Below, one piece after another: positions 45,801 to 54,093 of a DNA stretch of 64,000 nt. The DNA comes from Sulfotelmatobacter sp963788225 (GTDB lineage: Bacteria; Acidobacteriota; Terriglobia; Terriglobales; Acidobacteriaceae): assembly GCA_963788225.1 (NCBI GenBank), contig CAWBGI010000008.1:62001-126000 (forward strand). Direction: 5' to 3'. Numbering within the stretch: position 1 is the first letter of the stretch; every line of letters begins with the position of its first letter. The position numbers and the translations under genes were made by a program. A model generated the notes under the pieces. It saw only the letters and a list, made by a program, of their open reading frames with translations, had not been told where the DNA came from and ran no database searches.

Positions 45801-46973
45801 TCAGCCCTCTTTCTTGTCGAGATTTTTCCCGGCGTTAGAGGCTGCAATTCGTTCCGCGCCAGCCTCTTGACTGCTCTCGAAGCGCTGGGAGTAGACGTAA
45901 GTCGCGCCGCCCACCGCTCCTGCCACTGCCCCTACCAAGGCCGCTGCGCCAACCGTAACTCCACCGATAGAACTGAAAATCGGCGGGTAAGTATCGGGCG
46001 GTGTCGCCTGGTGAATGGGGACGGTTTCGAAGGTGGCCATTTTCCAGAGCACGTTTTTTTCCGTGCAGCCCATGCAGGGAATTCCGGCCCCGATCGGCCA
46101 GCAATTGGGAACCTCATTGAAATGACGCGTGGAACACGCGGCGTGAGTGAGTGGGCCCTTGCAGCCGAGTTTGTAGAGGCACCAACCCTTGCGGTGCCCT
46201 TCGTCGCCGAACGATGTTGCAAAGCGGCCGGCGTCAAAGTGTGCCCTCCGCGGGCAATTTTCGTGAATTACGCGCTCGTACGCGAACTTTGGGCGCCCAA
46301 TCTCATCCAACGCAGGCAGCTTGCCCATAGTCACGTATTCCAGAACCACCCCAATCAAGTTGTAAGGATTCGGAGGGCAACCAGGGAGGTTAATGACCGG
46401 TTTGTTGGTGATGATGGAATCGACCCCTACCGCACCCGTAGGATTCGGATCGGCCGAGGGCACGCCGCCCCACGAGGCGCAAGAGCCGATGGCGATCACC
46501 GCGGCCGCTTGGGCTGCAACCTCCTTCAGAACTTGAACAGCTGGTTTGCCGTTCAACTCCATGTAGACGCCTTCGTCCTTCATGGGAATTGCGCCTTCCA
46601 CCACCAGCACGAACTTACCTGCGTTGGCGGCCATAGCCGAGCGCAGTGCCGCTTCAGCCTGCACGCCCGACGCAGCCATCAAGGTCTCGTGGTAATCGAG
46701 GGAGATCACGTCCAGGATCAGGTGTGCAACGTCAGGGGCTGAGGTGCGCAGCAGGGTTTCGGTGCATCCCGTGCAGTCCTGGAAATGCAGCCAGATCACT
46801 GACGGCCGCTTCGTCTTGCCGATTGCCGCCGCCAATTCGAATACCGACTTCTTGCTGGTGAGCGCCAATCCCGCTGGCGCGGTAATCATCAGCACGCTGC
46901 ACAACTGCATGAAACTTCTACGGGAAACCCCACTAGCCTCGAGATGCTCAGCAATGGTCGGGTGCTTGCACAT
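45801..46973 (-). CDS. hybO: [NiFe] hydrogenase small subunit (HybO-like, group 1)
   Basis: A 390-residue small subunit with a Tat signal (SRRSFMQLCSVLMITAPAGLAL) that would also carry the folded large subunit across the membrane. FeS ligands are seen in DCTGCTETLL, IGSCASWGGVPS, NLPGCPPNP, ENCPRRAHFD, GWCLYKLGCKGPLTHAACS and CWPIGAGIPCMGCTE. The proximal-cluster region is CTGCTE, not CTCCSE, and the second supernumerary position is Gly, so this is the standard four-Cys cluster rather than the six-Cys oxygen-tolerant one. A Gly/Ala-rich hydrophobic helix near the C-terminus is a likely membrane anchor. AGGAAGG lies upstream of ATG 46973. First gene of hybOABCD. Confidence 0.96.
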   Translation of the reverse strand: MCKHPTIAEHLEASGVSRRSFMQLCSVLMITAPAGLALTSKKSVFELAAAIGKTKRPSVIWLHFQDCTGCTETLLRTSAPDVAHLILDVISLDYHETLMAASGVQAEAALRSAMAANAGKFVLVVEGAIPMKDEGVYMELNGKPAVQVLKEVAAQAAAVIAIGSCASWGGVPSADPNPTGAVGVDSIITNKPVINLPGCPPNPYNLIGVVLEYVTMGKLPALDEIGRPKFAYERVIHENCPRRAHFDAGRFATSFGDEGHRKGWCLYKLGCKGPLTHAACSTRHFNEVPNCWPIGAGIPCMGCTEKNVLWKMATFETVPIHQATPPDTYPPIFSSIGGVTVGAAALVGAVAGAVGGATYVYSQRFESSQEAGAERIAASNAGKNLDKKEG

Positions 46974-47308
46974 TTGGGCGCCTTCCTGCGTACGGTACTC
47001 TCCCGCATCTTCCTGGGCGGAAAATACCTTCGCGGTCCTGATTTGTGATGTGGGCGTGGAGTCGCAGGAGAGGGGAGTAACTGGGAATGAAACCGGGGTT
47101 GCGCTAATGCTATCCGATAAGCCTTAAGATAATAACGAATGAATGTACGATGCCCAGTTTCTCGACCTCTCCACCTGACACCAGCTTGTCCGATGTTACT
47201 TCCGGGCATATCCCAGCCCGGCGTGTAACGAATTACTATCGCAGGATTGACATGGTGAGTCGGTGACTTCGGTCACACATCAGTGTGAGGGCTTTACCAT
47301 TCTTATGT
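46974..47308 (-). promoter_or_regulatory. Upstream region of the hyb operon with a three-block element
   Basis: This 335-base gap holds no gene. Read on the minus strand, TCAC (47288-47285), GTGTG (47278-47274) and GTCAC (47267-47263) are separated by six bases each, exactly as upstream of hypC. The element includes a CRP-like GGTGA-N6-TCACA (47262-47277, one mismatch) and a perfect TCACAC-ATCA-GTGTGA palindrome (47273-47288). It lies about 290 bases from the hybO start, so a long leader or a second promoter is implied. No convincing sigma-54 promoter was found. Confidence 0.4.
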
Positions 47309-47722
47309 TTACTCAGTCGGAGTCTTGCGGACTGCTCTCTGTATTCGAGGCGAAGGCAGCTGCAAAGGCGGTTCTCCCACTTCGAGCGTGCGCAAGCGCT
47401 CCCGGATGTCATGGCGCAGCAACGTAAGGGAAATCCCCCCGAAGCATGGCGGATACCGGTCCAGCCGGCGCAGCGCTGCCTGTAATAACAGCATAGCTCC
47501 CAGTGGATTGTTGCGTCGCAAGTGATGGAACGCGGCAGTTACCTGGATCAGCCCTTGCAAAAACGTCTTCTCTGGCTCGGGCGACGCCAGCCATACGCTT
47601 TCCCAGGCTTCATGTGCAGTAAAGAACTCGCCAGCATGGTACAAGCGCAGGCCTTCCGCCAAAGCACCTTCAGTCCAGTCGAATTCCATATTCTGCGGCC
47701 CAGCTTGACGATCCACCTCCAA
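47309..47722 (-). CDS. DUF309 family protein
   Basis: A 137-residue helical protein with the DUF309 hallmark GLRLYHAGEFFTAHEAWESVW followed by KTFLQGLIQVTAAFHHLRRNNPLGA. The two histidine-containing helices (AHEAWE and AAFHH) are the conserved core; family members are small and of unknown function, with a possible metal or ligand site between the helices. Start at ATG 47722 or the internal ATG at 47689 (MEFDWTEGAL), which is closer to the family N-terminus. It is upstream of hyb on the same strand but 335 bases away, so co-transcription is doubtful. Confidence 0.8.
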   Translation of the reverse strand: MEVDRQAGPQNMEFDWTEGALAEGLRLYHAGEFFTAHEAWESVWLASPEPEKTFLQGLIQVTAAFHHLRRNNPLGAMLLLQAALRRLDRYPPCFGGISLTLLRHDIRERLRTLEVGEPPLQLPSPRIQRAVRKTPTE

Positions 47723-47933
47723 GCTAGCATGGAATCATCTGAGGTCGAGCACCACCCCGGGCTAAGCTTTGAGACTCAAGAAGATGCAAGCACTGCGTAC
47801 TCCGCTCGCGATATCGCGCGGAGCCTTGACGGGTGTACACTGTTCGCCAGCGTTGATGTCCAAAGGGAATCCCGACTGGGATAATTCGACTGCGGGACGC
47901 CCTGCCTCTCCCCCGGCGATCGCTGGAGTTTTT

Positions 47934-49775
47934 ATGAGGAGTTCTCCGCAAGCCAGGCGGCTGGTCACATCCAGCGGCGCGGCAAGAAGGTCCTTCATTG
48001 TCCCTAAGTTGTTCTCCTGTTTTCTGCTGTCGGTTATCTGGTTCTTCTGTTCAACCCCTGCATTTACCCAGGATTCGCAGCAGACTCCCGCTCCAAGCCC
48101 ATCCCCGCAATCCGAAATCAAGCAGAACTCGGCGGAGCTGGCTTCTCGCGACGAGCCGACTACATTCAAGGTGAACGTAAAGCTGGTGGTGGTTCGCGCC
48201 GTGGTCCGCGACTCCGAGGGGCACGCCGTCGGTAATCTTCAGAAGGATGATTTTCAGGTTTTCGACAAAGGCAAGCCGCAAGTGATCACCCAGTTCGAAA
48301 TCGAACAGCCTGGTGCTCTGACTGCGAAGGCGCAGCAGACCTCAGCCGACAATACCACCGGCGGGGCCTCAGGTGAAAAGTCTCCCGCTGCCGCGAATGT
48401 GCCCCTGCCCGAGCGTTTTGTCGCTTACCTGTTCGATGATGTGCATCTCCAGTTCAGCGATCTTGTCCTGGTCCGGAAGGCCGCAGAACGCCACTTTGCC
48501 ACATTGAAGCCCACCGATCGCGCGGCCATCTTTACTACATCGGGCGTTACGCCTCTCGATTTCACCGACGATCGTGCCAAGCTGAATGAAGCCTTGCTGC
48601 GTCTGCAACCGCGACCCCTCGCGCGCGGTGTTATCCAGGATTGCCCCGACATCAGCTACTACCAGGCGGATCAGATCGTCAATAAAAACGATCCTCAGGC
48701 GATGCTGGTGGCCATCCAGGACGCGGTTGCGTGTGGGGCAATCGCTACGGCTACCGTTCAGGGCAATGTGGTCTCCAACTCCGCAATGGTCATAAACTCG
48801 ATGAGCCAGCAAGTGTTGAGCGCGGGTGATCACGAAAGCCGCGTCTCCCTGAGCGTGCTCAAGGATGCGGTCCATAGCCTTTCCCGCATGCCGGGGCAGC
48901 GCAACATCGTTCTGGTATCTCCCGGATTCATCACTCCGCAGATGGAGTTCGACTACACCGCGATCATAGACCGCGCGGTGCGTTCGCAGGTTGTGATCAG
49001 CACGCTGGATGCTCGTGGTTTGTATGTCCCCTCAACGTTCGCAGATGCCAGCCGTTCGCGCCCGTTCTCTGGCGGCAAAATGCTGGTCGAGTCGGCGGCA
49101 GATTCCGCTCAGGCCGACCTGCTCGCCGTCTTAGCGGATAGCACCGGCGGCATTTTTTTTCACAACAGCAACGATTTCGACGAAGGCTTCCGGCGGGTTG
49201 CCGAGACCCCAGACTATTCCTACGTTCTGGCATTCGTTCCCCAAGATCTCAAGGCCGATGGCAGCTTTCACACCCTGAAGGTCAAGCTCAAGAACCCGCA
49301 AAAATTCACTCTGCAAGCCCGCCGGGGCTACTATGCGCCCAAGACCTTCACCAGTCCGGACGAGCAGGCCAGGCAGGAAATCGAAGATGCAATGTTCTCG
49401 CAGGAGGAATTGCATAATCTCCCGGTAAACTTGCATACCCAGTTTTTCAAAGCCAGTGACGCGGACGCCAAGTTGGTCGTTCTCGCCCATGTGGACGTAA
49501 AGCGCCTGCACTTTCGAAAAGTCGAAGGACGAAACGACAACATTTTGACCTGCGTCTCCGGCATATTTAATCGCAATGGAAAGTTTCTGCAAGGGACGGA
49601 GAAGACCGTCACCATGCATTGGAAAGATGAGACTCTGCAACACAGGCTTAATTCAGGTATAACGCTCAAGACAAGCTTCGACGTAAAGCCGGGCAGCTAT
49701 CTCGTCCGGCTGGTGGTAAGAGATTCGGAAGGGCAATTGATGTCCGCGGAAAATGGGACGGTCGAAATTCGGTAA
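47934..49775 (+). CDS. Exported VWFA-related Acidobacterial domain protein
   Basis: A 613-residue exported protein. After a signal segment (LFSCFLLSVIWFFCSTPAFT) comes the region typical of the Acidobacterial VWFA-related family (TIGR03436-type): FKVNVKLVVVRAVVRDSEGHAVGNLQKDDFQVFDKGKPQ, then a von Willebrand A-like fold with YLFDDVHLQFSDL and GQRNIVLVSPGF, and DSTGGIFFHNSNDFDEGF. The last 200 residues form a beta-rich domain. Function is unknown; the family is expanded in Acidobacteria and is probably surface or periplasmic. ATG 47934 is chosen for the signal peptide and a GGAG sequence six bases upstream; the frame is open back to 47769. The next gene is a paralogue. Confidence 0.88.
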   Translation: MRSSPQARRLVTSSGAARRSFIVPKLFSCFLLSVIWFFCSTPAFTQDSQQTPAPSPSPQSEIKQNSAELASRDEPTTFKVNVKLVVVRAVVRDSEGHAVGNLQKDDFQVFDKGKPQVITQFEIEQPGALTAKAQQTSADNTTGGASGEKSPAAANVPLPERFVAYLFDDVHLQFSDLVLVRKAAERHFATLKPTDRAAIFTTSGVTPLDFTDDRAKLNEALLRLQPRPLARGVIQDCPDISYYQADQIVNKNDPQAMLVAIQDAVACGAIATATVQGNVVSNSAMVINSMSQQVLSAGDHESRVSLSVLKDAVHSLSRMPGQRNIVLVSPGFITPQMEFDYTAIIDRAVRSQVVISTLDARGLYVPSTFADASRSRPFSGGKMLVESAADSAQADLLAVLADSTGGIFFHNSNDFDEGFRRVAETPDYSYVLAFVPQDLKADGSFHTLKVKLKNPQKFTLQARRGYYAPKTFTSPDEQARQEIEDAMFSQEELHNLPVNLHTQFFKASDADAKLVVLAHVDVKRLHFRKVEGRNDNILTCVSGIFNRNGKFLQGTEKTVTMHWKDETLQHRLNSGITLKTSFDVKPGSYLVRLVVRDSEGQLMSAENGTVEIR

Positions 49776-49813
49776 GCCGTTGGTGTGAAACGTATCGATC
49801 TTGGAGGTAGGGT

Positions 49814-52129
49814 ATGCGCCATCGTCCGCTGTTTCTCCTGATTGGCATGATCTCTGCAGTAATGTGCTGGATATTCCTCAGCCTAAGCTCGGACCGGCCT
49901 GTAGCGCATGCCCAGCAGTCAACTACCGCGCAACCCTCCGATCAGGGAGTTATCCACGTGGAGACCCGTGAGGTCCTGGTGGACGCGGTTGTGACCGACA
50001 AGAAAGGCAATTACATCCGCGATCTCGCTCAGAAAGACTTCAAGGTTTGGGAAGATGGCAAGGAACAAACCGTCACGAGTTTCTCTTTTGAAGAGGACGC
50101 TGGTTCCAGGGACCAGCCGCGCTACATCGTGCTGTTCTTTGACAACTCGACTATGAATGCGAGTGATCAAGGCCAAGCCAGAATGGCGGCGGCAAAGTTT
50201 ATTGATGCCAACGCGGGCCCAAACCGCTTGATCGCCATCGCGGATTTCGGCGGCAGCGTGCACATCTCACAAAACTTTACTGCCGATGCGACTCGCTTGA
50301 AGCAAGTGGTAATGAATTTACAGGGATCGTCCGTTTCGCCAAACGCCGTCCCATCCGTCATGGTGGCCTCCATGGGCGCTCCGTCCATAGGGCCGTCTCT
50401 TAGTGACGCCGAGACCGACTTCGGCATCCGCAGCGTGCTGCTCGCTCTGCGGAGCCTGGCCAAAGGCCTCTCCACGGTTCCAGGCCGAAAAACACTGGTT
50501 ATGCTGACCGCCGGTTTTGGGATGACGCCGGAATACCAGTCGGAACTCACTGCGGTTATCGATACATGCAACAAAGCGAATGTTGCTGTTTATCCCATCG
50601 ACGTTCGTGGTTTGGTAGTTCAAGACTTAACCGGACCTCACGGCAACCTGGTCCGGCCTTCGATGCATTCTGCGTCAGGAAGGTTCGTCGAAGCTGCGTT
50701 TCACTATTCCAGTAGCGGGCGTAATCCCTCAATCCTGAAGTTGGCTGCTTTTGCGGAACCGGCTGAAGCCTTTCCACCGCAACACGGAGGAGGCGGCGGA
50801 GGCGGAGGTGGCCACGGAGGGGGCGGCGGAGGTGGTGGTGGTGGTGGCGGTCACGGTGGAGGTGGCACCGGCGGCGGAGGAACGGGTGGCGGCGGCAAAG
50901 GTGGCGGTGGTACCGGCGGCGGTCGAACCGGCGGCGGAACTACAACGACGGGCTTGACCAGTCCTTACAATCAACCCCGGCAGATTGTTCCACCATTTCC
51001 TACCAGTGCTTCTGACAACCAGCAAGTGCTCTATCAACTTGCTGATGGCACGGGTGGGTTTGTTATCGTCAATACCAACGATTTGCTGGGCGGTCTGGAA
51101 AAAATCGCCAAGGATCAAAATCAGTACTACCTTCTCGGTTACAAGCCAGTAGCCTCGACCGAAGGCAGTTGCCACATCTTGAAGGTCAAAGTGGACCGCG
51201 GAGGAACCGCGGTGCGCTCGCGCAGTGGCTATTGCAATGCCAGGCCGGTGGATCTTCTGGCCGGCAATCCAGTCGAAAAAGACCTCGAGACTCGCGCCAG
51301 CGGAGAGATGAAGGGGAATGTTACCGCTTTAATGCAAGCACCTTTCTTCTACACGTCGCCGAACACGGCCCAGGTGCACCTCGCTGTCGAAATTCCCGGC
51401 GCGGGGCTCGTGTTTGAAAAAGTAAAAGGGAAGCAGCATGCGGCTTTAAATATTCTGGGTATCGCATACAAGCCGGACGGTTCGATTGCAGCGCGCTTCA
51501 GCGATACCACAAACATCGACTTTGATGGCAAGAAAGAAGTGGAAGAGTTCCAGAGGCAGCCATTTCACTACGAAAATCAGTTTGGCATCGCTTCCGGCAA
51601 ATACAAATTGAGAGTTGCATTCAGTTCCGGCAACGCAAGTTTCGGCAAACTCGAGCTGCCACTCTCGATCGATCCGTATCGCGGTGAGGAATTCAGCATT
51701 AGTGCCGTCGCGCTCAGCAACAACATTCGTCCCGCTGCCGCCATGGCCACGGATCTTGACAGCCAAATGCTGGAAGACAGGACTCCCTTGATGGCGCAGG
51801 GTTTTCGAGTTGCACCCTCCGCCTCCAACCACTTCAAGAAGAAGGACGCTGCAGGCCTCTACGCAGAGGTTTACGAACCTCTCTTGAAAGGCCCGAACCC
51901 TCCCGGCGTTGCGTTTGAAATGAGAGTTGTAGAGCGCAAAACTGGACAGGAAAAATTCAAAATCCAAGAAAAAGCTCCGCAGGGAAAAGCTGGAGACCCG
52001 GTGATTGCCCTGGGCCTGAAGCTGCCGCTGGATAAGCTTGACCCTGGATCTTATCGTGTGGAGTTGCGAGCTGGCGACGCCCTGGGCCACAACAGCGTAA
52101 TCCGTGTGGCTGATTTTGAGGTGGAGTGA
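49814..52129 (+). CDS. Exported VWFA-related Acidobacterial domain protein with Gly-rich insert
   Basis: A 771-residue paralogue of the preceding gene. A signal peptide (FLLIGMISAVMCWIFLSLSS) is followed by VETREVLVDAVVTDKKGNYIRDLAQKDFKVWEDGKEQ, the VWA-like core with YIVLFFDNSTMNASDQGQARMAAAKFID and GRKTLVMLTAGFGM, then a glycine-rich insertion at about 325-375, then TGGFVIVNTNDLLGGLEKIAKDQNQYYLLGYKP and a beta-rich C-terminal half. The metal-binding DxSxS motif is degenerate (DNSTM). The insert looks like a flexible spacer between the VWA part and the second half. A GGAGG site precedes the ATG. The two genes are 38 bases apart and probably form an operon. Confidence 0.88.
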   Translation: MRHRPLFLLIGMISAVMCWIFLSLSSDRPVAHAQQSTTAQPSDQGVIHVETREVLVDAVVTDKKGNYIRDLAQKDFKVWEDGKEQTVTSFSFEEDAGSRDQPRYIVLFFDNSTMNASDQGQARMAAAKFIDANAGPNRLIAIADFGGSVHISQNFTADATRLKQVVMNLQGSSVSPNAVPSVMVASMGAPSIGPSLSDAETDFGIRSVLLALRSLAKGLSTVPGRKTLVMLTAGFGMTPEYQSELTAVIDTCNKANVAVYPIDVRGLVVQDLTGPHGNLVRPSMHSASGRFVEAAFHYSSSGRNPSILKLAAFAEPAEAFPPQHGGGGGGGGGHGGGGGGGGGGGGHGGGGTGGGGTGGGGKGGGGTGGGRTGGGTTTTGLTSPYNQPRQIVPPFPTSASDNQQVLYQLADGTGGFVIVNTNDLLGGLEKIAKDQNQYYLLGYKPVASTEGSCHILKVKVDRGGTAVRSRSGYCNARPVDLLAGNPVEKDLETRASGEMKGNVTALMQAPFFYTSPNTAQVHLAVEIPGAGLVFEKVKGKQHAALNILGIAYKPDGSIAARFSDTTNIDFDGKKEVEEFQRQPFHYENQFGIASGKYKLRVAFSSGNASFGKLELPLSIDPYRGEEFSISAVALSNNIRPAAAMATDLDSQMLEDRTPLMAQGFRVAPSASNHFKKKDAAGLYAEVYEPLLKGPNPPGVAFEMRVVERKTGQEKFKIQEKAPQGKAGDPVIALGLKLPLDKLDPGSYRVELRAGDALGHNSVIRVADFEVE
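50786..50938 (+). repeat. GGC/GGA-rich low-complexity tract coding for poly-glycine
   Basis: About 150 bases made almost entirely of GGN codons, broken by a few His, Thr, Lys and Arg codons, all in frame within the VWFA-related gene. Codon choice at third positions is mixed (GGC, GGA, GGT), so it is not a perfect DNA repeat, but it is likely to vary in length between strains by slippage. Confidence 0.9.
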
Positions 52130-52234
52130 CGGTCGCCCCACTGTGCCGCCGCACTCGACCTTCAACAGCTGCTTCGCATATGATTTAGAGATGATTCCTG
52201 CGAATGCGAACTGCCCCGGGCGCGGGTCCGCTCG

Positions 52235-53218
52235 ATGATCATCACCCGGAGTCCGCTGAGGATTTGTCTCGGCGGTGGCGGCACTGACCTGCCTTCCTAT
52301 TACCGGCAGCATACTGGTTTTGTCACCTCCGCAGCGATCAACCGTTACGTCTACATCACCATTAACGAAGCATTTCGGCCCCGGATTATCGTCAAGTACT
52401 CCAAGTTCGAAGATGTGGAGACTGTGGATGATATTCAGCATCCCATCATCCGCGAGGCTTTGAAGTTGACCGGGATAACCGGGCCCTACCTTGAGATTGT
52501 CAGCCTATCCGATATCCCAGCCGGAACAGGAATGGGATCCTCGGGCAGTTTCACGACCGCGCTGTTGTGCGCTTTACACACGCTCAAGCGAGACTTCGTG
52601 CTGCCGAACGACCTGGCGGAGCAGGCATGCCACATTGAGCTGAAATTGCTCAACGAGCCGATCGGCAAGCAGGATCAGTACATCTCCGCGTTTGGCGGCA
52701 TCACGTCCTTCCAGTTTCTGCCGGATGATCGCGTGATCGTCGAACCGCTGAAAATTCCAGCCGAAACGTTGGCTAATCTGGAAGACGGGCTTTTATTGTT
52801 CTTTACTGGAAGTTCGCGCAACGCCTCCGATATTCTCCGCGACCAGGATTCGAGAACGAAACAGAACAACTCTGAGATGATCGAGAATCTGCACTTCACC
52901 AAGCAGTTGGGGATGGAGAGCCGCGCCGCTCTGTTGGCCAGTGATTTGAAAAAGTTCGCGGACTTGATGAATGTGCATTGGGAACATAAAAAGAAGCGCT
53001 CTCCGGGAATGAGCAATGGTGAGATCGATCAGTTATATGAACTGGCGAAAGCCAACGGCGCTCTCGGTGGAAAACTCGTAGGCGCCGGTGGAGGCGGATT
53101 TCTGATGTTTTACACAGAAGAAAAGACTCGCCTCAGAGCCATCATGAGACGGGCGGGACTTCGCGAGGTTCGCATGCAGTTCGACTTTGCCGGGACGACA
53201 GTCGTGGCGCATTCGTAG
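52235..53218 (+). CDS. hddA: GHMP kinase, D-glycero-D-manno-heptose 7-phosphate kinase-like
   Basis: A 327-residue GHMP kinase. Motif 1 is TRSPLRICLGGGGTDLPSYY, motif 2 is IPAGTGMGSSGSFTTALLCAL, and motif 3 is GGKLVGAGGGGFLMFY. The first motif with GGGTD and the NEPIGKQDQYISAFGG segment are characteristic of the HddA/fucokinase-like branch. HddA phosphorylates D-glycero-D-manno-heptose 7-phosphate at C1. The next three genes supply nucleotidyltransferase, isomerase plus phosphatase, and transaldolase, which supports the heptose assignment over other GHMP substrates. Start ATG 52235 overlaps a second ATG-rich region without a strong Shine-Dalgarno. Confidence 0.87.
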   Translation: MIITRSPLRICLGGGGTDLPSYYRQHTGFVTSAAINRYVYITINEAFRPRIIVKYSKFEDVETVDDIQHPIIREALKLTGITGPYLEIVSLSDIPAGTGMGSSGSFTTALLCALHTLKRDFVLPNDLAEQACHIELKLLNEPIGKQDQYISAFGGITSFQFLPDDRVIVEPLKIPAETLANLEDGLLLFFTGSSRNASDILRDQDSRTKQNNSEMIENLHFTKQLGMESRAALLASDLKKFADLMNVHWEHKKKRSPGMSNGEIDQLYELAKANGALGGKLVGAGGGGFLMFYTEEKTRLRAIMRRAGLREVRMQFDFAGTTVVAHS

Positions 53219-53227
53219 GAGAATCTA

Positions 53228-53941
53228 TTGTTGACGGTTGCGATTCTCGCGGGTGGGCTCGCAACACGCCTGCGTCCCACCACGGAGAAAATACCGAAGT
53301 CGCTGCTTGAAGTGAATGGCGAGCCTTTTATCGCTCATCAACTGCGCTTGTTGCAGTCAAAGGGCATCCGGCGCGTTGTACTCTGTGTAGGGCATCTGGG
53401 TGAGTTGATCCGGGTCGCCATCGGCGACGGCTCAACCCTAGGCCTTCAGGTAGACTACTCGTTCGACGGTCCAGCTTTGTTGGGCACCGCAGGCGCGATT
53501 AGAAAGGCTTTGCCACAATTGGGCGATCCTTTCTTTGTCATGTACGGCGATTCCTATCTTCCTTGCGACTACGCGGCAATCGCCCGGAGCTTCGAGTCCG
53601 CCGGTGTGTTGGGAATGATGACAGTCTTCCGCAACGAAGGGAAGTGGGACGCCAGCAACGTGGAGTTCGAAGCGGGAAGGATTTTCGCGTACAGCAAGAA
53701 AGACTGGACTCCGACGATGCGTCATATTGATTACGGGCTCGGAGTCTTTCGCGCCGAAGCGTTCCAGGATTTGCCGCCCGGAAAGCCCTGCGACCTTACC
53801 GAGGTGTACCGGGATCTGCTGAAACGCAAACAACTGGCGGCATTTGAAGTTCACGAACGCTTCTATGAGATCGGCTCGCCGGCGGGATTGAGGGAGACCG
53901 CTCAGTTTCTGGCCGTACGGGAAGCAAAGCAAGAATCGTGA
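53228..53941 (+). CDS. hddC: Sugar-1-phosphate nucleotidyltransferase, HddC-like
   Basis: A 237-residue nucleotidyltransferase with the signature AILAGGLATRLRPTTEKIPKSLLEVNGEPFI and the metal-binding region FFVMYGDSYLPCDY, then a YGLGVFRAEAF core strand. In the GDP-heptose pathway HddC couples D-glycero-D-manno-heptose 1-phosphate to GMP from GTP; base specificity cannot be read from the sequence. It starts with TTG at 53228 (or 53231), about ten bases after the kinase stop with AGGAG between, and is thus co-transcribed. A palindromic repeat separates it from the next gene. Confidence 0.85.
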   Translation: MLTVAILAGGLATRLRPTTEKIPKSLLEVNGEPFIAHQLRLLQSKGIRRVVLCVGHLGELIRVAIGDGSTLGLQVDYSFDGPALLGTAGAIRKALPQLGDPFFVMYGDSYLPCDYAAIARSFESAGVLGMMTVFRNEGKWDASNVEFEAGRIFAYSKKDWTPTMRHIDYGLGVFRAEAFQDLPPGKPCDLTEVYRDLLKRKQLAAFEVHERFYEIGSPAGLRETAQFLAVREAKQES

Positions 53942-53987
53942 TTAAGATGTAATGGGTCGGTCCTGCGCATGATAAGAAATCCTATGA

Positions 53988-54060
53988 CCACGAAGGACAC
54001 GAAGTACCACGAAGGTTTCGCTTCCATTGTTTCCTTCGTGCGACTTCGTGTCCTTCGTGG
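53988..54060. repeat. Intergenic palindromic repeat (CCACGAAGGACACGAAG type)
   Basis: CCACGAAGGACACGAAGT (53988-54005) is perfectly inverted at 54043-54060, giving an 18-base-pair stem; inside it a second imperfect pair (CCACGAAGG and TTCCTTCGTG) continues the symmetry. Elements of this sequence type are dispersed in acidobacterial and related genomes. It lies within the heptose operon, where it may form an RNA hairpin; there is no T tract. Confidence 0.85.
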
Positions 54061-54093
54061 TTGAGTGCGGTAAAGAATGATCCACGATTGACC

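Noticed and set aside
46974..47308. Sigma-54 promoter before hyb
   Set aside because: The best GG...GC pair has nine rather than ten bases between the doublets, so the required spacing is not met.
51446..52441. Minus-strand frame of 331 codons over the end of the second VWFA gene and start of the kinase
   Set aside because: Overlaps two well-supported genes and shows no family features.
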